Positions 17,278 through 25,271 of a stretch of 64,000 nucleotides of DNA are shown here, one piece after another (position 1 is the stretch's first letter; every line of letters starts with the position of its first letter). The stretch is from positions 1-64,000 of the forward strand of contig NZ_NKHP01000016.1 in assembly GCF_014467235.1 (NCBI RefSeq). The letters are read 5' to 3'. This DNA is from Xenorhabdus indica (lineage in GTDB: Bacteria > Pseudomonadota > Gammaproteobacteria > Enterobacterales > Enterobacteriaceae). The notes below the pieces were generated by a model, which was not told the DNA's origin, made no database searches, and saw only the letters and a list, made by a program, of their open reading frames with translations. The position numbers and the translations under genes were made by a program.

Positions 17278-17777
17278 GATTTTTCTCTCCGATGATCTTT
17301 AGGTAGAGAGGATTGAGAAGGGGGAGCTTTTGAAGGCTCTTCTAAAACTGAGTGACCAAGGCGATGAGCGTGACCACGGAAGAAGGCTACTGTTTTGCCA
17401 TTCTGATTGGTCACTTTAACATCATACAATCCAGACGTTTTTCCCTGATGTTGCACCGAAGCGATAGCTGTGAGTTGGTCACCGTTAAAGACCGGATGAA
17501 TGAAATCTATACTGCATCCTGAAGCCACAGCAGCAAGTCCTTCACTGTTACAGGCGTAGGCGAAAGCCGTGTCAGCCAGAGTGAATATGATGCCGCCATG
17601 ACAGGTTTTATGACCGTTGAGCATAGTAGGCTCAACGGTCATGCTTAATTGAGCGATCCCGATATCGATATAGTCGATGTGTATGCCCATATGGTTGGCG
17701 CAAGCATCTCTGGTATACATAGCTTCAATGGAGTGCCGGGCAAGTTGTTTAGGAGAGTTGTTGGTTTTATCAGGCAT
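17274..17777 (-). CDS. paaI: Phenylacetate pathway hotdog thioesterase
   Basis: About 167 residues. PaaI thioesterases hydrolyse ring-hydroxylated phenylacetyl-CoA and rescue trapped CoA. The hotdog core shows the HKTCHGGIIFTLADTAFAYA helix with the catalytic Asp, followed by SIDFIHPVFNGDQLTA. I use the ATG at 17777, which overlaps the end of paaH; the longer frame to 17855 would run into paaH. A basic C-terminal tail (about 20 residues, Pro/Ser/Lys-rich) is extra compared with the 140-residue E. coli protein. Confidence 0.93.
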   Translation of the reverse strand: MPDKTNNSPKQLARHSIEAMYTRDACANHMGIHIDYIDIGIAQLSMTVEPTMLNGHKTCHGGIIFTLADTAFAYACNSEGLAAVASGCSIDFIHPVFNGDQLTAIASVQHQGKTSGLYDVKVTNQNGKTVAFFRGHAHRLGHSVLEEPSKAPPSQSSLPKDHRREKS

Positions 17778-19467
17778 GATTTTTCTTCTTAAATTGATGT
17801 TCATGTTGCTGTGTAGACGACGGGTGTTGCGGTGAGATATGTGGCAGTGAGACATAACCCGCAGCCAGTTGGCGCAGCAAAGGAGACGGACGGTAACGGG
17901 GTTCGCCGTAGAAGTGTTGTAAGTTTTCTAACGTACTGAGAATCTGCTGCCAGCCAAGCTGGTTACCCCATGTTAAAGGGCCAATGGGATAATTCACGCC
18001 ATAACACATTGCCAGATCGATATCTTCGGCGTTGGCGATACCTTTATTAAGGGCATCCAATGCTTCGTTGCACAGCATCGCTACAGTACGCATGGTCAGC
18101 AGAGCCGGATAATCCGGCAGTAAAATCACTTGTTTGCCGAGGGCGTATAGAAAGTTGATCACTTTTGCGGTCTGTTGCTGGGTATTCTGGCAGGCTGCAC
18201 TGATCGTCATTATCGGTGCGGTCTGATGGTTGGCTGATAGATCAAACTGCACTACCGGCATCCCAATTTCATCAGTAAGTTGTGAACTGGTTTTCCCTGT
18301 TGCCAGCATAAATATAACGTCGTCAATCTGTAATACTGGTGATGGTAGCTGAATATTTTCGCTTTTTTCAGCAGCAATTTTATTGGGGTGTAATAATCCG
18401 TGTTGCTGTAACAGCGTGGTAAAGTGCGGCAAGGCAGACCAATTACCGATTATTTTAATTTGTTCAGATGGTATTAGTGCTGTCGGCGATGTCTCTGTAA
18501 TTATCTCCGTAATGGTGGGAATAAATTGTTGTTGCGTTTTGTCAGCATAATCCTTGCCCGCATAAACATAAAATCCCCGGCCACTTTTACGCCCCAGATG
18601 ATTAGCTTCTACCAGTTCTTTTTGTCGTAGTGATGGCTGAAAACGTGTATCACCGTAGAAAGCATCGAACAGGGATTCGGTCACGGCGTAATTAACATCA
18701 TGTCCAATTAAATCGGTAAGCTGCAATGGCCCCATTGCAAAGCCGCCGGAGTCTTTCATAACCGCATCCAGTGTTGCGGGGGAAGCAATTTGTTCTTCCA
18801 GTGCACGCAGGGCTTCCGCATAAAAAGGGCGTGCGATACGGTTGACGATAAAACCGGGTGTAGAACGACAAATGACAGGCTGTTTTTGCCAGCCGATCAC
18901 GAGGCGTTTAAGAGTTGCCATTGTCTGTGGGGACGTTTCCAACCCTTGCACGATTTCTACCAGTTTCATCAATGGGGCAGGATTAAAAAAATGCAGCCCT
19001 GCCATACGCTGAGGCGCTTCCAGTACGCTGGCAATGGCAGTAATCGACAGCGATGAGGTGTTACTGGCAAAAAGGGTTTGTGCTGAACAAAGGGTTTCCA
19101 GTTGACGGAATAGATCCTGCTTCGCGGCCAACTTTTCGATAATCGCTTCAATGACCAGCGCGCTTGATACCAGTGAATGTAATGAATCTACCAGCGTGAT
19201 ACGTTGCAACAGTTCCTGAGTTTTGCTTGCATCTGCCTTGCCTGCTTTGACACGTTGATGCAGGCGGGTGTGGAGCGTATTCAGCGCACGTTGTGCAGCT
19301 TCACTGTTTACATCAAATAGCAGGACAGTATGTCCTGCCTGAGCTGCTACCTGAGCAATGCCGATACCCATCGTGCCTGCACCAATCACAGCGATTGGGC
19401 CGTTCAGTGTTGATTCATTGAGCATTGAATGATTAGATATTGAACGATGATGTATGGGCATGTTCAT
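17770..19467 (-). CDS. paaH: 3-hydroxyadipyl-CoA dehydrogenase
   Basis: This NAD-dependent enzyme oxidises 3-hydroxyadipyl-CoA to 3-oxoadipyl-CoA. The Rossmann motif is GPIAVIGAGTMGIGIAQVAA (about 24-43), with the ASNTSSLSI, GLHFFNPAPLMKLVEIV (catalytic His) and NRIARPFYAEALRALEEQ blocks. A second, shorter 3HCDH_C copy is near VNYPIGPLTWG. At 565 residues it is about 90 longer than E. coli PaaH (475). The excess is an N-terminal extension of about 18 and a poorly conserved linker insertion at about 310-390. The start could be a later Met. Overlap with paaI implies coupling. Confidence 0.94.
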   Translation of the reverse strand: MNMPIHHRSISNHSMLNESTLNGPIAVIGAGTMGIGIAQVAAQAGHTVLLFDVNSEAAQRALNTLHTRLHQRVKAGKADASKTQELLQRITLVDSLHSLVSSALVIEAIIEKLAAKQDLFRQLETLCSAQTLFASNTSSLSITAIASVLEAPQRMAGLHFFNPAPLMKLVEIVQGLETSPQTMATLKRLVIGWQKQPVICRSTPGFIVNRIARPFYAEALRALEEQIASPATLDAVMKDSGGFAMGPLQLTDLIGHDVNYAVTESLFDAFYGDTRFQPSLRQKELVEANHLGRKSGRGFYVYAGKDYADKTQQQFIPTITEIITETSPTALIPSEQIKIIGNWSALPHFTTLLQQHGLLHPNKIAAEKSENIQLPSPVLQIDDVIFMLATGKTSSQLTDEIGMPVVQFDLSANHQTAPIMTISAACQNTQQQTAKVINFLYALGKQVILLPDYPALLTMRTVAMLCNEALDALNKGIANAEDIDLAMCYGVNYPIGPLTWGNQLGWQQILSTLENLQHFYGEPRYRPSPLLRQLAAGYVSLPHISPQHPSSTQQHEHQFKKKNHA

Positions 19468-19469
19468 GA

Positions 19470-20273
19470 TTATTTCCCTTTGAATTGTGGTTCGCGTTTT
19501 TCTATGAATGCGTTAACGCCTTCCTGGAAGTCTTCAGTGTGTCCGCACTGGCGCTGTAGATCGCGCTCGAGATCAAGTTGTTCATCTAACGTATTGCTTG
19601 CCGCCGCGTAAGTGGATTTCTTAATACACGCGAGAGAGAAGGTGGGTTGGGTTGCCAGACGCTGCGCAATTTCCCAGGCTTTCTCCTCTAACTCATTAGG
19701 CTCGAAAACTTGCCAGATCATTCCCCATTCCAGTGCCTGTTCAGCGGTGATTTTGTCTCCTAACAAAGCCATTCCCATAGCACGGGCATGACCAATATGA
19801 TGGGGCAGGAACCAGCTACCGCCCGCATCCGGTGTCAGACCAATACGACAGAACGCCTGAATAAAGCTGGTGTCGCGGGCTGCGATCACAATGTCACAGG
19901 CCAAAGCGATAGAGAGACCGGCTCCTGCGGCGACACCATGCACAGCACAGACCACTGGCTTGGGTAGGGACGTCAGTCGACGGATCAACGGATTGTAGAA
20001 AGTTTCAATGGAATAACCGAGATCAGGAGCGCCATCTACATTGATAACAGCGTTGCGATCGTTTAGATCTTGCCCCGCACAAAATCCACGTCCGGCTCCT
20101 GAGAGCAGTACACAGCGCACTGATTCATCCTGTTCAGCGATCTTTAGCGCCTCACTTAGCTGCCGGTGCATTTCCTCGTTAAAACTGTTTATACATTTGG
20201 GACGGTTGAGTTTAATGCTAAGGACGCCTGCTTTAATTTCAGTGAGGATCGTGGGTATATTTTCATTTTCCAT
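19470..20273 (-). CDS. paaG: 1,2-epoxyphenylacetyl-CoA isomerase
   Basis: This 267-residue crotonase-fold enzyme isomerises the ring epoxide to oxepin-CoA. The oxyanion-hole motifs are GAGRGFCAGQDLNDR and GVAAGAGLSIALACD, with the catalytic Asp in GLTPDAGGSWFLP. It lies between paaF and paaH with 2-3 bp gaps in a compact operon. Length matches E. coli PaaG (262). Confidence 0.95.
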   Translation of the reverse strand: MENENIPTILTEIKAGVLSIKLNRPKCINSFNEEMHRQLSEALKIAEQDESVRCVLLSGAGRGFCAGQDLNDRNAVINVDGAPDLGYSIETFYNPLIRRLTSLPKPVVCAVHGVAAGAGLSIALACDIVIAARDTSFIQAFCRIGLTPDAGGSWFLPHHIGHARAMGMALLGDKITAEQALEWGMIWQVFEPNELEEKAWEIAQRLATQPTFSLACIKKSTYAAASNTLDEQLDLERDLQRQCGHTEDFQEGVNAFIEKREPQFKGK

Positions 20274-20276
20274 CTA

Positions 20277-21050
20277 CTAGTATCCTTTAAAGGTCGGTTT
20301 ACGTTTTTCAAGGAAGGCCGAAATGCCTTCCTGACGGTCGGCTGTACCTGCCAAAGCAATAAAGTATTGGCGCTCGGCAGACAGCCCTTGTGACAGGCCG
20401 GTTTCGTGTGCAGTCCTGAGCGCAGCCTTAGCCGCCCGCAATGCCAGCGGCGAAAATTCACTGATGCGGTTTGCTATCTGTTGTGCACGCTTCAACGTCA
20501 GGTTTTCGATACAGACTTCACTCACTAACCCCGCTTGCAGTGCCTGATGAGCATCAATAGCTTCACCTGTTAATATCATCTGGCTGGCAAGGGCTTTGCC
20601 AACACTGCGAATCAGTCTCTGTGTACCTCCTGCGCCCGGCATTAATCCCAGAGTGATTTCCGGCAGGCCGAAGCGGGCACTTTCACCGCAGATCACCAGA
20701 TCACAGGCCAATGCAAGTTCACAACCTGCGCCGAGCGCATAGCCGTTAACAGCAGCTATTATCGGTTTGCTGATATTGTTCAGGCGTTGCCAGAGTTGAG
20801 GACGACGATCGATTATTGCGGTAGCAACGGTCTGTTGCTGTAGTTCTTTGAGATCGGCACCCGCGGCGAAACAGCGCTGTGAACCGGTAATGATGATAGC
20901 GCCGGTGTCGGCATCGGTATCCGCCTGCTCCAGATGCTGTACAAGTTGTTCCAGACAGTCATTGCTGAGAGCATTGCGCATTTCTGGACGGTTGAGAGTC
21001 AGTGTGCGTACCCGCTGTTGCTGCTGACATAAAATCCATTCTTGGTTCAT
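20277..21050 (-). CDS. paaF: 2,3-dehydroadipyl-CoA hydratase
   Basis: This 257-residue enoyl-CoA hydratase acts on 2,3-dehydroadipyl-CoA late in the pathway. It has the crotonase motifs FAAGADLKELQQ, GYALGAGCELALACD, a Glu in FGLPEITLGLMPGAGGTQRL, and the FLEKRKPTFKG C-terminus. It is a paralogue of the adjacent paaG, as in all paa clusters. There is a 56 bp gap to paaE. Confidence 0.95.
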   Translation of the reverse strand: MNQEWILCQQQQRVRTLTLNRPEMRNALSNDCLEQLVQHLEQADTDADTGAIIITGSQRCFAAGADLKELQQQTVATAIIDRRPQLWQRLNNISKPIIAAVNGYALGAGCELALACDLVICGESARFGLPEITLGLMPGAGGTQRLIRSVGKALASQMILTGEAIDAHQALQAGLVSEVCIENLTLKRAQQIANRISEFSPLALRAAKAALRTAHETGLSQGLSAERQYFIALAGTADRQEGISAFLEKRKPTFKGY

Positions 21051-21106
21051 GATAGCTCCTGATTTATGACCATTTTTGCTTGAAAATTTCTTAGTGATGA
21101 GAAATC

Positions 21107-22267
21107 TTAGACGTCAAAATCAACAACGACACCGTCGCCTTGTGGCCACGACTGACAGCTTAAAATATAGCCGGAAGCCAGTTGATCCGGTTCCAGGCTG
21201 TAGTTCACTCCCATATTCACTTCACCGGATTTAAGCCGGCATTTACAGGTGGCGCAAACCCCGCCTTTACAGGCATAGGGTAAATCGGCTCCCTGACGCA
21301 GAGCTGCATCAAGAATGCTGTTATCCTCAGCGTTCATGACAATATTCAAGATGCGACCATCCAGATGAATTTCGACACGGGTTTCATTGCGTTCGATCAG
21401 ATTGTCTGGACGGGAAGTGGAGTAAAGGGGACGATTCCCTGTGTTGAAACGTTCACTATGAATGTGTTCAGACGGCATGCCAGCCTGCTCAAGTGCTATT
21501 TTGGCATCATCCAGCATAGCTTCAGGTCCACAAAGAAAGGCATGGTCAAACTGAGCAAAAGTGAGCAGGGTTTTGCCAATACGTAAGAGGCTTTCTGTAT
21601 TGATACGACCGTTGAACAGCGGGCTGTCGGTAGTTTCCTGACTGAACAGGTATATTATCTGAAAACGTTGTAGATAGCGGTTTTTGAGATCAGACAACGC
21701 TTCTTTGAACATCACGGAGCGACTGGTACGATTACCATAAATCAGAGTAAAAAAACTTTCTGGCTCCAGGGCCAGTGTGCTTTTGATAATCGATAGAATC
21801 GGGGTAATACCGGAACCCGCCGCAATAGCCAGATAATTTCCCCGCGTATCAGTATCAGGAAGATGGCCAAAATGACCTTGTGGCTGCATGACTTCTAATT
21901 CATCGCCAACTTTCAATTGTTGGTTGATAAAGGTGGAAAAGCGCCCCTGATAAACGGCCTTGACGCCGATTTGCAATACATTATCCAGTGGCGAACTACA
22001 GATGGAATAACAGCGGCGCAGCTCTTCTCCATCCACCTTTGCTTTGAGTGTCAGATGCTGGCCGGGCTGATAGTGAAAGAATTCTCTTAATTCATCGGGT
22101 ACATGCAGCGTGACGGCAACGGAATCAGGGGTCTCCTGCTCGATAGCGACAATACGTAAGTGATGAAATTGCGTTCGCTGAAACGGTGTCTGCTGGCGTT
22201 GCGTCCGGTAAAATTGTTCCTGTTGGCGCTGTTTTTGTTGAGAACCGGGACGATGAAGAATAGTCAT
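21107..22267 (-). CDS. paaE: Phenylacetyl-CoA epoxidase reductase subunit
   Basis: This subunit passes electrons from NADPH through FAD and a 2Fe-2S centre to the PaaABC(D) epoxidase. FAD-binding motif RCYSICSSPL and NAD(P) motif AIAAGSGITPILSI are present. A C-terminal plant-type ferredoxin domain has YACKGGVCATCKCRL and a later Cys in ILSCQSWPQ, giving the four ligands. I place the start at the ATG at 22267, preceded by GGGAGCAGCAG, rather than the one eight codons upstream. A Gln/Arg-rich N-terminal stretch of about 30 residues is extra relative to E. coli. Confidence 0.94.
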   Translation of the reverse strand: MTILHRPGSQQKQRQQEQFYRTQRQQTPFQRTQFHHLRIVAIEQETPDSVAVTLHVPDELREFFHYQPGQHLTLKAKVDGEELRRCYSICSSPLDNVLQIGVKAVYQGRFSTFINQQLKVGDELEVMQPQGHFGHLPDTDTRGNYLAIAAGSGITPILSIIKSTLALEPESFFTLIYGNRTSRSVMFKEALSDLKNRYLQRFQIIYLFSQETTDSPLFNGRINTESLLRIGKTLLTFAQFDHAFLCGPEAMLDDAKIALEQAGMPSEHIHSERFNTGNRPLYSTSRPDNLIERNETRVEIHLDGRILNIVMNAEDNSILDAALRQGADLPYACKGGVCATCKCRLKSGEVNMGVNYSLEPDQLASGYILSCQSWPQGDGVVVDFDV

Positions 22268-22297
22268 CTGCTGCTCCCTTGTTAAAGACATTTAAAA

Positions 22298-22822
22298 TTA
22301 AATACATTTGAAATAATCGAAGGGTTCCAGGCATTGCCGGCAGCGATAAAGCGCTTTACAGGCAGTGGAGCCGAATTCACTGATTTTTTCCGTTTCATGA
22401 CTGCTACAACGAGGGCAGATGGTGGATTCTCTGTCTGCCGGTTTCTCACAGGCTGAACCTTGCGGCGGTGCGATACCGGATTCACGTAAACGTTGTCTGG
22501 CATCTGCATTCATCCAGTCAGTTGTCCATGCCGGACTCAGACTCACATCGACATGCACTGGCGAGAACCCTGCCTGAGTCAGTGTTGTGTGGATTTCATT
22601 GACCAGAAATTCTGTCGCCGGGCAGCCTGAATAAGTCGGAGTGAATATCACCTGCCAGCCTGTTTGACCGGCTTGTTCAGTGTGGAAAGGCAGAACGGCC
22701 CGTACCATACCGAGATCGGTAATGGATAGTGTTGGCAATTCTGGATCGGCAATCTGATGTAAACACTGCCAGATCTGATGGACTTCCGGCTGCTGCAATG
22801 TTTTGAATTGCTGTTCCATCAT
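22298..22822 (-). CDS. paaD: Phenylacetyl-CoA epoxidase assembly protein PaaD
   Basis: This 174-residue protein has an N-terminal DUF59/MIP18-type domain (LHQIADPELPTLSITDLGMV, FTPTYSGCPATEFL) and a C-terminal zinc-ribbon-like Cys cluster (CPRCSSHE, CRQCLEPFDYFKC). PaaD is needed for epoxidase activity, probably in metal or Fe-S maturation. The GGAGGAA Shine-Dalgarno sits just before two consecutive ATGs. Confidence 0.94.
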   Translation of the reverse strand: MMEQQFKTLQQPEVHQIWQCLHQIADPELPTLSITDLGMVRAVLPFHTEQAGQTGWQVIFTPTYSGCPATEFLVNEIHTTLTQAGFSPVHVDVSLSPAWTTDWMNADARQRLRESGIAPPQGSACEKPADRESTICPRCSSHETEKISEFGSTACKALYRCRQCLEPFDYFKCI

Positions 22823-22873
22823 TTCCTCCTGATCTTATCGGGCTTAGTTATCGGATTTGGTTATCAGCCTCAG

Positions 22874-23677
22874 TCACCAGTTACAGTCTGGGTAAGTCCG
22901 TTGCAAAAATTGCATTTCTGCCAGTATGTAACCCAAATGTTCTGTATGTTGCCCTTGTTTGCCACCCTGTCGATAAGGTATGTCCTGTGGTATGTCTAAC
23001 GTGGCTTGCGCAAAGGTCTCTTTGACGATTTGTTGCCACGGCTCATAGAGTGTGCGGGGATCGATGGCAATTCCAGTTTCAGCAAGTTGTTGTTCCACTT
23101 CATCACAATGGAATAGTTCGCCGGTAAAGCGCCACAATTGATTGACAGAGTTTTGCATTTTTTCGTGGCTTTGTTCTGTGCCATCCCCCAGACGGATCAT
23201 CCAGCCACGGCTAAAACGCAGGTGATATTTCACTTCTTTTAATGACTTATTACTGATGGCTGCTAACTGAGGATCCTGACTCTGCCCTAATGCCTGATAA
23301 AGTAAGACGTGATAGGCATCAATGAAAAACTGGCGTGCTAACGTATCGTTAAAGCCACCATTTGGTTGTTCTACCAACAAAAGATTGCGAAATTCTCGTT
23401 CTTCACGACCAAAAGCCAGTTTATCTTCATCAACATTTGTCCCGTGATTTGTCTCGTAAAGCATGGCGGCATAACCGAGAAAATGACGTGCTTGTCCCAG
23501 TAAATCGAGACCAATATTGGACAGCGCTAAGTCAATCTCCAGCTCTGGTGCATGACCACACCATTCGCACAAGCGTTGCGCCAGAATCAGCGGGCTGTCT
23601 CCCAGACGCAGTACGTAGTTAGCAAGGTTATCGTTAAAAAGCGTCTCGTTGGGTGAAACAATACGAGATGTATTCAT
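22874..23677 (-). CDS. paaC: Phenylacetyl-CoA epoxidase structural subunit PaaC
   Basis: This 267-residue ferritin-like subunit is the structural partner of PaaA in the PaaABCE ring epoxidase. It has the LRLGDSPLILAQRLCEWCGHAPELEIDLAL helix in which most carboxylate metal ligands are absent, as expected for PaaC. Later segments FIDAYHVLLYQALG and LKEVKYHLRFSRGWMIRLGDGTE match the family. It lies between paaB and paaD. Confidence 0.95.
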   Translation of the reverse strand: MNTSRIVSPNETLFNDNLANYVLRLGDSPLILAQRLCEWCGHAPELEIDLALSNIGLDLLGQARHFLGYAAMLYETNHGTNVDEDKLAFGREEREFRNLLLVEQPNGGFNDTLARQFFIDAYHVLLYQALGQSQDPQLAAISNKSLKEVKYHLRFSRGWMIRLGDGTEQSHEKMQNSVNQLWRFTGELFHCDEVEQQLAETGIAIDPRTLYEPWQQIVKETFAQATLDIPQDIPYRQGGKQGQHTEHLGYILAEMQFLQRTYPDCNW

Positions 23678-23686
23678 GTCTCACCT

Positions 23687-23974
23687 CTACATATTCTTAA
23701 TGCCATCAGGGATCGTGTAGAAAGTCGGATGACGGTAGATCTTGTCTTCTGAAGGCTCGAAAAAAGCGCCACGATCTTCTGGTTGTGATGCAACCAGATA
23801 CATGGATTTCACTACCCAGATAGAGCAACCTTCGTTGCGTCGGGTATAGGCATCACGTGCATTTTCCAGTGCCATTTGATCGTCTGCTGCGTGGAGGCTG
23901 CCGACATGACGGTGAGTCAGCCCCTGCTTGCTGCGGATAAAGACTTCATACAGCGGCCAATCGGTATCGTTCAT
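23687..23974 (-). CDS. paaB: Phenylacetyl-CoA epoxidase subunit PaaB
   Basis: This 95-residue small subunit bridges PaaAC heterodimers in the epoxidase complex. Characteristic blocks are WPLYEVFIRSKQGLTHRHVG, SLHAADDQMALENARDAYTR and SIWVVKS. Length equals that of E. coli PaaB. It is closely spaced between paaA and paaC. Confidence 0.96.
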   Translation of the reverse strand: MNDTDWPLYEVFIRSKQGLTHRHVGSLHAADDQMALENARDAYTRRNEGCSIWVVKSMYLVASQPEDRGAFFEPSEDKIYRHPTFYTIPDGIKNM

Positions 23975-24016
23975 GTTTTGTCTCCTTTTCCGAATTTGTA
24001 CTAATAACGCAACGGA

Positions 24017-24943
24017 TTAAGCAGCCTGTTTTTTGGCATGAACAGAAGCCGCTTCACGTACCCAACTCCCGTTTTCCCAAGCACGGCGTTTGGCTTCCAG
24101 ACGTTCATGATTGCATATGCCCCGCCCTTTGAGCACTTGATAGAATTCATCCCAATTGATTTCACCAAAACGGTAATGGCCAATGGTCTCATCCCAGGTC
24201 AACTCTGGATCAGGAGCAGTCATGCCTAATGCTTCCAATTGAGGGACAGTGTTATCGATAAATTTCTGTCGCAGTTCATCATTACTGAACCGTTTGATTT
24301 TCCAGGCTATGCTTTGGGCACTGTTGGGGGAATCACTGTCATTGGGGCCGAACATCATCAGAGTCGGCCACCAGAATCGATTGATGGCATCTTGCAGCAT
24401 GGCCCGCTGAGCTTCATTACCTTTTGCTAATGCCATAACCGCCTCATATCCCTGTCGCTGGTGGAAACTCTCTTCTTTGCAGATCTTGACCATAGCACGG
24501 GCATAAGGGCCGTAAGATGCCCGGCACAGGGCGACTTGATTAACAATTGCAGCACCATCCACCAGCCAGCCAATGACGCCGACATCTGCCCAGTTTAAGG
24601 TGGGATAGTTGAAGATTGATGAATATTTCATCTTGCCATCCAGTAGTTTCTGGTAAATGTCCTGACGAGAGCAGCCAAGTGTTTCTGCGGCACTGTAGAG
24701 GTAAAGCCCGTGTCCTGCTTCATCCTGTACTTTTGCCAATAACACGGCCTTACGGCGCAGTGTGGGGGCCCGAGTGAGCCAGTTGGCTTCTGGCAACATA
24801 CCGACAACTTCCGAGTGTGCGTGTTGACCGATCTGACGTATCAGGTTTTGGCGATAGGCATCGGGCATCCAGTCCTTAGCTTCAATGGAAAGATCGGCTT
24901 CGATCTTGGTGTCAAAGTGCGCCTGGAGTTGATCAGTTGTCAT
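24017..24943 (-). CDS. paaA: Phenylacetyl-CoA epoxidase catalytic subunit PaaA
   Basis: This 308-residue diiron subunit epoxidises the aromatic ring of phenylacetyl-CoA. Metal-binding carboxylate/His helices are visible in [20 protein letters not shown] and in [20 protein letters not shown]. It is the first gene of the minus-strand operon, divergent from paaZ, and carries a PaaX-type operator just upstream. The family normally has about 309 residues. Confidence 0.97.
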   Translation of the reverse strand: MTTDQLQAHFDTKIEADLSIEAKDWMPDAYRQNLIRQIGQHAHSEVVGMLPEANWLTRAPTLRRKAVLLAKVQDEAGHGLYLYSAAETLGCSRQDIYQKLLDGKMKYSSIFNYPTLNWADVGVIGWLVDGAAIVNQVALCRASYGPYARAMVKICKEESFHQRQGYEAVMALAKGNEAQRAMLQDAINRFWWPTLMMFGPNDSDSPNSAQSIAWKIKRFSNDELRQKFIDNTVPQLEALGMTAPDPELTWDETIGHYRFGEINWDEFYQVLKGRGICNHERLEAKRRAWENGSWVREAASVHAKKQAA

Positions 24944-24957
24944 ATGTGCTCCGAATA

Positions 24958-24996
24958 TGATTCTTATTTTTTAAGTTTAATCATAAAAATGAATCA
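24958..24996. promoter_or_regulatory. PaaX operator in the paaA-paaZ divergent promoter
   Basis: TGATTC and GAATCA are separated by exactly 27 bp. This is the spacing and sequence reported for E. coli PaaX operators (TGATTC-N27-GAATCA). It begins 15 bp upstream of the paaA start codon, so PaaX binding should block paaA transcription or initiation. A second isolated TGATTC is at 25241 near paaZ. Confidence 0.75.
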
Positions 24997-25058
24997 TTAA
25001 ATGCAACTGTAAATCTACAAATCGATAACAAAAATATCAAACGGTTTGTTTGTATATT

Positions 25059-25074
25059 TGTCGAACACATCACA
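25059..25074. promoter_or_regulatory. Candidate CRP site between paaA and paaZ
   Basis: TGTCGAACACATCACA matches 8 of 10 positions of TGTGA-N6-TCACA. E. coli paa promoters are CRP-dependent. The site is roughly central in the 328 bp divergent region, which otherwise shows no gene. Confidence 0.45.
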
Positions 25075-25271
25075 ATATTTGCTTTTTATTTTTTTAAAAA
25101 GCCGTGATTAATTTTTATTGTTAGGGAAAAGTAAGGATATTGACATGCGACGTCTCTAAGGTGTTCTAATTTTGTTAATTTACCAGATGGTCTTCTTTAT
25201 GGATTATGTGATACACAAATGTTGTAGATGTAGTTAATGATGATTCATTAATACGATCGGTGGAGAAAAAA

